Positions 1-6,115 of a stretch of 64,000 nucleotides of DNA are shown here, piece by piece. Each line of letters begins with the position of its first letter. The stretch's first letter is position 1. The notes under the pieces were generated by a model that made no database searches, was not told where the DNA came from, and saw only the letters and a list, made by a program, of their open reading frames with translations. The position numbers and the translations under genes were made by a program. Source of the stretch: Opitutales bacterium. GTDB taxonomy: Bacteria > Verrucomicrobiota > Verrucomicrobiia > Opitutales > Intestinicryptomonadaceae. The stretch lies in NCBI GenBank assembly GCA_015061945.1, contig SUVP01000004.1, positions 124,001-188,000 of the forward strand, written 5' to 3'.

Positions 1-151
1 ACGGTAGCGTAAGCTCTACTGCAATTTTCACGATTGAAGAATCGGCTTCGGGTTTAATCCACGAAAGCTTGCGAGCAAACCAGCCCATTGCAATCAATCC
101 ATAGATTGGAAAGATTGCTCCGAACATTCCTAATGTAGATACATCGTTCAT
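1..151 (-). CDS. AEC-family permease, N-terminal part (truncated by window edge)
   Basis: About 50 codons are visible, read leftwards off the window. The translation starts MNDVSTLGMFGAIFPIYGLI and continues through a hydrophobic segment and a short basic stretch. This resembles the first transmembrane helix of the auxin efflux carrier (AEC) family, which exports or takes up organic acids and similar small molecules. The ATG lies two bases beyond the T-tract of a perfect hairpin (153-187), so this start leaves almost no room for a ribosome binding site. An internal ATG seven codons further in is a possible alternative. The family call rests only on the N-terminal pattern and is tentative. Confidence 0.5.
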   Translation of the reverse strand, partial: MNDVSTLGMFGAIFPIYGLIAMGWFARKLSWIKPEADSSIVKIAVELTLP

Positions 152-152
152 T

Positions 153-187
153 AAAAAAATAACGTCCGTTGAATTTCGGACGTTATT
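153..187 (-). terminator. Rho-independent terminator of the esterase pair
   Basis: Perfect 11-bp inverted repeat (158-168 with 177-187) and an 8-nt loop. On the minus strand it is followed by a run of six T. It lies about 20 bases after the stop of the first esterase and directly before the permease start codon, so it could also act as an attenuator for that permease. Confidence 0.8.
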
Positions 188-209
188 GAAAATTATTCAA
201 GTTTTTTTA

Positions 210-1580
210 TCAATATGGTCGATTAAAATCGGTACGCTTTTTTACGTTTGCACCACCTTCATTGATGAAGTCGACCATTATATTTTGCATTTCTGCATAC
301 GTTCCGATTGCGGGCGGATGGCGAGATTCCTCATTGATGATGATATTTTTTTGCGTCTTGATATTGTTGTACGCCGCATAACACGATGTCGGCTCGCAAA
401 CAGGGTCGGCATAATTTATCATAAGAACAACCTTACCTTTAATTCTCGATGCAAAGTTCACTGCGTCGATATAGCGAGCCGCTTCAACTGCTTTTTTATC
501 GTAATTGCCATTTGCGTTGAGACGTGTGAAGTGTGGCCAACCAGTAGTTCTGCCGATTACGGCACCGCTATGGTCGCAAATTGCGGGGAAACCAGATGCG
601 ACAGCTGTAACCTTAGGATTGAGTCCACCAGCAGCGAGAGCTTGTCCCCCACCTTGACTACCTCCACACACTGCGAGATTTTTTCCGTCCCATTGAGGTT
701 GAGCACAAATTACATCCATTGCACGCATCAAACGCATATAGAGTGTGCGGAAAAAGATTGTGTCGCGGTCGTGGCAATTTTTTGTTGGATAACCCGCAAG
801 CTTACCTTCTTTAAGTTCATTATACCATTTTGTTGGCATACCATTTGCAATTCCGTGTGCATTAAAGTCGAGAGCAATAGCCCCACGTTCTGCCCAAGCT
901 ATAACTGATCTACTCGAACTGCGAACCCCTGCTCCTTGTGCAAAAACAATAGCTGGTAAGCTCTTGTCTTTTGCTCCTTTTGGCAATGCCATATATGCCG
1001 AAAGTTTGCCATTAAAAGAATCAGCTTGCACATCGTAAAATTCAACATTTGGTTTCCCACTTTCGAGTTTCGTGAGCTTGATATTCATCGGAATCGACGC
1101 AAGGATTTTCTTCTGTTTATCCCAGTATGCGTCAAAATCGTCAGGTGCTGGCAAGCTTGGCTTAATTTGCAAAACGTCAAAACCTGCACCTGCGAGAAGG
1201 TCGAGCTGTCTATCCTTATCGCCTTTTTTCAAAGGTGGAAAAGACACATAAACCCTGCACTTTAAAAATCCTGCTTCGTTAAGCGTAGTACCTTTGATGA
1301 TAAATTTTCCACCATTGAGAACTCCACTGAATTTTTTGTTCATCGGCACAGAATCTTTTGTAATTTCACCGACAAACTTTATACCGTCAAGTGCCTTGCC
1401 GTCTTTTTTTGCAGTAAGGATGAAATCGGCAACTTCGCCCTGTTTATATTCGGAGCCGTTGCGAGTTGCTTTCAGATAGAACTCGTAGCCGTCCTTTGTT
1501 TTCTTTGTTTCCGCAATGCCCGCCGACAAAAATGCGAACACCGACAAGAATGCGATAGTAATCTTTATAATCTTTTTCAT
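210..1580 (-). CDS. Secreted acetyl xylan esterase, CE7 family (copy 1)
   Basis: 456-residue secreted esterase. Residues 1-22 form a signal peptide ending near AGIAE. Residues 25-135 are a beta-rich N-terminal domain of unclear role. From about 140 on it matches the CE7 family (acetyl xylan esterase / cephalosporin C deacetylase), alpha/beta hydrolases that remove acetyl groups from xylo-oligosaccharides and other glycans. The nucleophile motif GGSQGGG puts the serine at residue 308; the likely triad partners are D392 (in INYADPVCEP) and H421 (ESRHPP). The gene is the second of two tandem copies on the minus strand, 7 bases after its paralogue, and ends in a strong terminator. CE7 membership is clear; the natural substrate is not. 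Confidence 0.85.
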   Translation of the reverse strand: MKKIIKITIAFLSVFAFLSAGIAETKKTKDGYEFYLKATRNGSEYKQGEVADFILTAKKDGKALDGIKFVGEITKDSVPMNKKFSGVLNGGKFIIKGTTLNEAGFLKCRVYVSFPPLKKGDKDRQLDLLAGAGFDVLQIKPSLPAPDDFDAYWDKQKKILASIPMNIKLTKLESGKPNVEFYDVQADSFNGKLSAYMALPKGAKDKSLPAIVFAQGAGVRSSSRSVIAWAERGAIALDFNAHGIANGMPTKWYNELKEGKLAGYPTKNCHDRDTIFFRTLYMRLMRAMDVICAQPQWDGKNLAVCGGSQGGGQALAAGGLNPKVTAVASGFPAICDHSGAVIGRTTGWPHFTRLNANGNYDKKAVEAARYIDAVNFASRIKGKVVLMINYADPVCEPTSCYAAYNNIKTQKNIIINEESRHPPAIGTYAEMQNIMVDFINEGGANVKKRTDFNRPY

Positions 1581-1587
1581 TTTTTTA

Positions 1588-2937
1588 TTAATAAAATTTA
1601 TCTATATCTGTACGAAGTTTTACGTTTACCCCATTGTCTTGAAGATATTTTAACATCAAATTATGCAAGGCTGGATACGTCCCTTTTGTCGGCTTATGAC
1701 GTGCCTGTTCGTTAATTCTCAAAACTTTTGGAGCTTTGATATTGTTGTATGCCGCATAGCACGAAGTCGGCTCGCAAACATTATCAGCATAATTTATCAG
1801 AACAAAAGTCTTACCCTTGATACGCGATGCAAAATTCACAGCGTCGATATAACGTGCTGCTTCGACAACTTTCTTGTCGTAATTACCATTTGCGTTGGTG
1901 CGAACAAAGTGAGGCCAACCCGTTGTTCTGCCGATGACAACACCGCTATGGTCGCAAATTGCGGGGAAACCAGCTACAACAACATTAACTTTCGGATTGA
2001 GTCCACCGCCCGCAAGAGCCTGTCCCCCACCTTGACTACCTCCACACACTGCGAGATTTTTTCCGTCCCATTGAGGTTGAGCACAAATTACATCCATTGC
2101 ACGCATCAAACGCATATAGAGCGTGCGGAAAAAGATTGTATCACGGTCATTGCAATTTTTCAGATAGTATTGTTTGAGTTCGCCTTGTGCGAGGTCATTA
2201 TAAAATTTTGCAGGCTTGCGATTAGGCAATCCATTTGCGTTGAAATTGATAGCAAGAAAGCCGAGCTTTGCCCAATTTGTAGGGATAGATGAGCCATACA
2301 CACCAGCACCATGAGCTTGCACAATCGCTGGCAGACTCTTTGCTTTTGCGTTTTTGGGATACGCAATAAACGCCGATAATTTTCCGTTGAAAGAATCGGC
2401 TTGGACATCAAACGCTTCTATTTCTGCATCGCCACTATTGACTTTTTTCAACTGAATATTCATCGGGATTGACGCAAGAATTTTCTTCTGTTTATCCCAA
2501 TATGCGTCGAAATCGTCAGGAGCTGGCAAGCTTGGCTTAATTTGCAAAACGTCAAAACCTGCATTTGCGAGAATATACACTGTCTTAATTTTTCCGTCTT
2601 TGTTTGGAACTTTTAAGAACACATCGCAACGCAGAAATCCGGCTTCATTCAAAGTACCTTTGATTGAAAACTTGCCATTTTTTGTAGTACCAGAAAAATT
2701 TTTGCCGATACCAACAGAATCTTTCGTAATTTGTCCAGTGAATTCAATCTCTACTGGCTGACCATTTTTAGTCGCAGTAAGACAGAATTCTGCCTGCTCG
2801 CCTTGTTTATATTCAGAGCCGTCGCGAGTTGCCTTCAAATAAAAAGTGTATTCGCCACTCTTGATTGTTTCCGCTTGAATCGACGGAAAAATAGATGCCA
2901 ACATCCCCACCAAAAATATTTTCACTATCTTTTTCAT
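1588..2937 (-). CDS. Secreted acetyl xylan esterase, CE7 family (copy 2)
   Basis: 449-residue paralogue of the esterase just downstream, with the same plan: signal peptide (about residues 1-22, cut near IQAE), a beta-rich N-terminal domain, and a CE7 alpha/beta-hydrolase domain. The GGSQGGG nucleophile elbow, the INYADNVCEP acidic region and the ARHKP histidine region are all kept, so both copies should be active. Identity between the copies is patchy. The block encoding the central catalytic part is almost base-for-base identical (about 2024-2126 here with 639-741 in the other), while flanking parts differ at many positions. No clear Shine-Dalgarno sequence precedes the start. It is probably transcribed first in a two-gene unit. 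Confidence 0.85.
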   Translation of the reverse strand: MKKIVKIFLVGMLASIFPSIQAETIKSGEYTFYLKATRDGSEYKQGEQAEFCLTATKNGQPVEIEFTGQITKDSVGIGKNFSGTTKNGKFSIKGTLNEAGFLRCDVFLKVPNKDGKIKTVYILANAGFDVLQIKPSLPAPDDFDAYWDKQKKILASIPMNIQLKKVNSGDAEIEAFDVQADSFNGKLSAFIAYPKNAKAKSLPAIVQAHGAGVYGSSIPTNWAKLGFLAINFNANGLPNRKPAKFYNDLAQGELKQYYLKNCNDRDTIFFRTLYMRLMRAMDVICAQPQWDGKNLAVCGGSQGGGQALAGGGLNPKVNVVVAGFPAICDHSGVVIGRTTGWPHFVRTNANGNYDKKVVEAARYIDAVNFASRIKGKTFVLINYADNVCEPTSCYAAYNNIKAPKVLRINEQARHKPTKGTYPALHNLMLKYLQDNGVNVKLRTDIDKFY

Positions 2938-3017
2938 ATCGCAAAATCGTATTGAACTTATGGGAACATTTTTGTGGGTTTACATAATTAGGTCAAGTTT
3001 TTTACTCGATAGTTGCC

Positions 3018-3047
3018 TTGACAGAATCGCAAATTGAAAAATATAAT
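3018..3047 (+). promoter_or_regulatory. Sigma-70-type promoter of nadA
   Basis: TTGACA at 3018-3023 and TATAAT at 3042-3047, both perfect consensus, separated by 18 bases. Transcription would start near 3054, giving a leader of about 17 bases before the nadA ATG at 3071. Confidence 0.85.
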
Positions 3048-3070
3048 TGGCACTTTAACAAAAAATAAAA

Positions 3071-4039
3071 ATGCAAGCGACAATCTATCCGCCATATCAA
3101 GATTCTCCGAAGCCCGAGCTTTCGGATATTCAGAAAAAAATTCTCGAGCTAAAAGAAAAACGCAACGCTGTGATTTTAGCACACAACTACGTCTGCGACG
3201 AAATACAACAAATTGCAGATTATGTCGGCGACTCGCTCGGGCTCTCCCGTGAAGCAAAAAAAACAAATGCCGATGTTATCGCCTTTGCTGGTGTCGACTT
3301 CATGGCTGAAACAGCAAAGATTCTTAACCCCGAAAAAACAGTTGTTCTGCCCGACCACTCTGCCGGTTGTTCGCTCGAAGAATTGTGCGACCCTGTCGAA
3401 CTCGCAGAACTCAAGAAACAACATCCCGACGCAATCGTTATTTCTTACATCAACTGCAGTGCAAAAGTAAAAGAACTCAGCGATATCATATGCACGAGCG
3501 GAAATGCTCTCGACTTGGTTAAACAAATTCCAGCAGAACAAAAAATAATTTTCTGCCCCGACCAACATTTAGGCTCGTGGATTATCGAACAAACAGGACG
3601 CGATATGATTCTTTGGAATGGCTATTGCGAAGCTCATATTAAATACGACGCCAACGAACTTCTCGAGCTAAAAAAAGCATTCCCAGATGCTCCATTGCTC
3701 TGCCACCCAGAATGTCCAAAGAGTATTCGTGATATCGCAGATTGCGTTTGCAGTACCGAAAAAATGATTTCGTTCTGTCGAGAAAATCCAAGCGACAAAT
3801 TCATCGTTGCTACAATTATGGAAATGATACATCGCTTGCGAAAAGACGTACCAAACAAAAGCTTTATCTCGGCGACAGTATCAGGGCAAGCAGGCTTGCA
3901 TTGCAAAAATATGCAACTCAATACGCCCGAAAAATTGCTCGCATGCTTGGAAAATCTCGAACCGAAAATCGAGCTTTCGGCTGAAACAATAGAAAAGGCA
4001 AAAAAGCCAATCGAAAAAATGCTCGCAATGTCGCTATAA
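3071..4039 (+). CDS. nadA: Quinolinate synthase
   Basis: 322-residue NadA. It condenses iminoaspartate with dihydroxyacetone phosphate to quinolinate, the precursor ring of NAD, using an oxygen-sensitive [4Fe-4S] cluster. Visible family features are AVILAHNYV near residue 33, the GDSLGLSREA segment, HPECP (C215) and the late cysteine in GLHCKNM (C278). A further cysteine near residue 129 (INCSAKVK) is the likely third cluster ligand. The length fits the usual form. It stands alone behind a consensus promoter and ends at a bidirectional terminator; nadB and nadC are not in this window, so the rest of de novo NAD synthesis must be encoded elsewhere. Confidence 0.96.
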   Translation: MQATIYPPYQDSPKPELSDIQKKILELKEKRNAVILAHNYVCDEIQQIADYVGDSLGLSREAKKTNADVIAFAGVDFMAETAKILNPEKTVVLPDHSAGCSLEELCDPVELAELKKQHPDAIVISYINCSAKVKELSDIICTSGNALDLVKQIPAEQKIIFCPDQHLGSWIIEQTGRDMILWNGYCEAHIKYDANELLELKKAFPDAPLLCHPECPKSIRDIADCVCSTEKMISFCRENPSDKFIVATIMEMIHRLRKDVPNKSFISATVSGQAGLHCKNMQLNTPEKLLACLENLEPKIELSAETIEKAKKPIEKMLAMSL

Positions 4040-4071
4040 TCCGACAAACGATTCGCAAATTTAAACACAAA

Positions 4072-4099
4072 AAAACCACAAGCGTAAACTTGTGGTTTT
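4072..4099. terminator. Bidirectional terminator between nadA and tRNA-Lys
   Basis: Perfect 11-bp inverted repeat (4072-4082 with 4089-4099), 6-base loop, with an A-tract on the left and T-rich sequence on the right. It can serve nadA on the plus strand and tRNA-Lys on the minus strand. Confidence 0.85.
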
Positions 4100-4109
4100 C
4101 TTATTATCA

Positions 4110-4181
4110 TAGGTCGTCCGAGATTCGAACTCGGAACCAATTGCTTAAAAGGCAACTGCTCTACCATTGAGCTAACGACCC
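4110..4181 (-). tRNA. tRNA-Lys (TTT)
   Basis: Full cloverleaf on the minus strand. The acceptor arm GGGTCGT pairs with ACGACCT (one G-T pair), followed by discriminator A. The D-arm AGCTCAATGGTAGAGC and T-arm with loop TTCGAAT are canonical. The anticodon loop CTTTTAA gives anticodon TTT. The 3' CCA is not encoded, unlike the two other tRNAs in the window. Confidence 0.95.
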
Positions 4182-4281
4182 ATAAATAATAAAGCAATCA
4201 ATGTATGTATCTGACCCACTTTGGCAAGCTTTTTTTTAAAAAATTTTTAACTTTTTTTAACAACCAACCTTTATACCTTGA

Positions 4282-4806
4282 TTACAAATATATTGCGGGG
4301 ATAAAAATTCCTATAACATTTAAACATGCACACGTTGCCAATGCCGCAGCAATATCGTCGGCAACGCAACCTACCCCGCCTTCCAACACTTGCAATCCGC
4401 TTATACCAAGTGGCTTTTTGATGTCGAAAAATCTAAATAATCCAAAGCCGACAAGCAATCCCCAAAGACTGTATCCTTCGGCACAAATCGGGATAAAGCA
4501 AAACATTATTGCGACAAATTCATCGAGAACAATCTTACCAGGATCACGCATACCAAGTGCTCGTTCTGCTGAATCGCACACGCCAATGGCTATGTACGAC
4601 AAGAACGATGCAAACAAAACATATTGCACAATACCCCACAATGAGTTCGAGCCAATCCCTGAAAAAATCAACGCATAGAAAATCACGCCGACTGCCGAAC
4701 CCCATGTGCCAGGGGCTTTCATATTGCCGACACAAAACAATGTCGCCAAATCTATCGACAATTTTTTCGGCAATGCAATCGCCCAAGGATAAAATCTTTT
4801 TCTCAT
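4282..4806 (-). CDS. pgpA: Phosphatidylglycerophosphatase A
   Basis: 174-residue inner membrane protein of the PgpA family, which removes the phosphate from phosphatidylglycerol phosphate to give phosphatidylglycerol. The signature motifs are present: KAPGTWGSAVG near residue 31, and RDPGKIVLDEFVA near residue 90, where the acidic residues bind the catalytic metal. Several hydrophobic helices follow. The gene starts one base after the stop of pgsA, which makes its substrate, so the two form a functional operon. Beyond the stop (4182-4281) there is only AT-rich sequence up to tRNA-Lys, and no GC-rich terminator is visible. Confidence 0.93.
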   Translation of the reverse strand: MRKRFYPWAIALPKKLSIDLATLFCVGNMKAPGTWGSAVGVIFYALIFSGIGSNSLWGIVQYVLFASFLSYIAIGVCDSAERALGMRDPGKIVLDEFVAIMFCFIPICAEGYSLWGLLVGFGLFRFFDIKKPLGISGLQVLEGGVGCVADDIAAALATCACLNVIGIFIPAIYL

Positions 4807-4807
4807 A

Positions 4808-5392
4808 CTATGCCTTCAATAAATACGCATATCTTTTAATATAACCAACACCTGACCATATCGAAAGAATCGTCGAAATATAAAGCGTTGCGATACCCGA
4901 ATAGAACGACAAATAGTAAAGAATTGTGTCCGACGCATTGAAATCTATCTTGAGCGAAAACGCACAAATTGTCGCACCAATCGAGTACATCTGAAAACCA
5001 GCCTTATATTTGCCGATTGTCTCCGCAGCTATAACAACTCCTGCTTTTGATGCTATCATTCTGATTCCGCTTACGGCAAACTCTCGTGTCATCGAAATTA
5101 TCGCACAAACTAATGCCGATATAACAAAGTTATGGTACATATCAAAAGCAAACAATGTCATAAACATTGTAGCCACCATTATTTTATCGGACAACGCGTC
5201 CATAAATTTTCCAAACACCGTAACGACGTTGTATTTTCGTGCAAGATAGCCATCGAACCAATCTGTCGACCCCGCAATGATATAAATTATCAATGCCGAA
5301 AATGCAGTATATTTTGCGTCAATACACAACAATGCGACGCACACAAACGTCAACAATGTTCTCAATATCGTAAGTATATTTGGTAAATTCAT
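4808..5392 (-). CDS. pgsA: CDP-diacylglycerol-glycerol-3-phosphate 3-phosphatidyltransferase
   Basis: 194-residue membrane enzyme that transfers a phosphatidyl group from CDP-diacylglycerol to glycerol 3-phosphate, the committed step to phosphatidylglycerol. The CDP-alcohol phosphatidyltransferase motif DG(X)2AR(X)8G(X)3D(X)3D is complete at residues 47-69 (DGYLAR ... GKFMDALSD). About five transmembrane helices are visible. The open frame extends seven codons upstream to 5413, but MNLPNILTI at 5392 matches the usual PgsA start, so I chose it. The gene is divergent from coaD with a 62-base spacer and overlaps nothing. Confidence 0.93.
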   Translation of the reverse strand: MNLPNILTILRTLLTFVCVALLCIDAKYTAFSALIIYIIAGSTDWFDGYLARKYNVVTVFGKFMDALSDKIMVATMFMTLFAFDMYHNFVISALVCAIISMTREFAVSGIRMIASKAGVVIAAETIGKYKAGFQMYSIGATICAFSLKIDFNASDTILYYLSFYSGIATLYISTILSIWSGVGYIKRYAYLLKA

Positions 5393-5454
5393 CACAAAAT
5401 AGTGTTGCCACATTTTACAATTTTACAAGAATAATAAGTAATTCTTTATTCGAT

Positions 5455-5931
5455 ATGCAAAAAAAAATCGGAATATACCCTGGAACTTTTGATCCCGTAA
5501 CAAACGGACATCTCGATGTATTGCACCGTGCAATGCGTATGTTCGACGAAATAGTTGTCGCTGTCGCCCCAAATGCTGGCAAAGGCCCTATGTTCGACGC
5601 TGAAACTCGTGTACGCCTCTTTAAAGAAAATCTTGAGGGTGTAGACAATGTTCGCGTTATGCTTTTCGATGAGCTTACTGTCGACTTCGCACGTTCACTT
5701 GGTGCTGTTGCAATTATTCGTGGGCTTCGGGCTGTGTCTGACTTCGAGTTTGAATTTCAGCTCGCACAAATGAATCGCCATTTAGCTGGCGATGTTGAAA
5801 CAATCTTTTTGATGCCTTCGCACAAATATTTTTACACGAGTTCGACTATCATAAAACAAGTTGCAAATTATGCACCTGAACGCATTAAAGATTTTGTTCC
5901 GCCAAATGTCTTACGAGAACTTATAAAGTAA
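5455..5931 (+). CDS. coaD: Phosphopantetheine adenylyltransferase
   Basis: 158-residue CoaD. It joins ATP and 4'-phosphopantetheine to dephospho-CoA, the penultimate step of coenzyme A synthesis. The nucleotidyltransferase motif GTFDPVTNGH (T11, H19) is intact, as is the C-terminal YTSSTIIKQVA segment that corresponds to the ISSTxxR-type motif of the family. The frame is open from 5380, but the extra 25 residues do not resemble CoaD and MQKKIGIYPG is the conventional start. A hairpin terminator follows 30 bases after the stop. Confidence 0.96.
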   Translation: MQKKIGIYPGTFDPVTNGHLDVLHRAMRMFDEIVVAVAPNAGKGPMFDAETRVRLFKENLEGVDNVRVMLFDELTVDFARSLGAVAIIRGLRAVSDFEFEFQLAQMNRHLAGDVETIFLMPSHKYFYTSSTIIKQVANYAPERIKDFVPPNVLRELIK

Positions 5932-5960
5932 GAACCAATTATTCTCTCAAAAAAAATCTA

Positions 5961-5991
5961 AAAAAAGATGCACAAATCGTGCATCTTTTTT
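5961..5991 (+). terminator. coaD terminator
   Basis: A6-GATGCAC / GTGCATC-T6 hairpin with a 5-base loop (stem 5967-5973 with 5979-5985, extended by A-T pairs). The flanking A and T tracts would also let it work on the minus strand. Confidence 0.85.
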
Positions 5992-6064
5992 CTGTAATTA
6001 AAAACAAATAAGAACTCGCAATCCCCAACCTTCCACACTCACAAGCTCTACTAAATAAAAACAA

Positions 6065-6092
6065 AAAAGCTCTCGATAAATCGAGAGCTTTT
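6065..6092 (-). terminator. Secretin operon terminator
   Basis: Perfect 12-bp inverted repeat (6065-6076 with 6081-6092) with a 4-base loop, and A/T tracts on both sides. It lies 24 bases after the secretin stop codon. Confidence 0.85.
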
Positions 6093-6115
6093 GTTCCTTA
6101 CAAATTCAGCTATTA

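Noticed and set aside
186-908. Plus-strand 240-codon frame opposite the first esterase
   Set aside because: It is antisense to a clear CE7 gene and encodes a Cys-rich, motif-free product; the same shadow appears opposite the paralogue.
3634-4197. Minus-strand 187-codon frame overlapping tRNA-Lys
   Set aside because: It runs antisense to nadA, and its N-terminal part is the typical peptide produced by reading through a tRNA gene.
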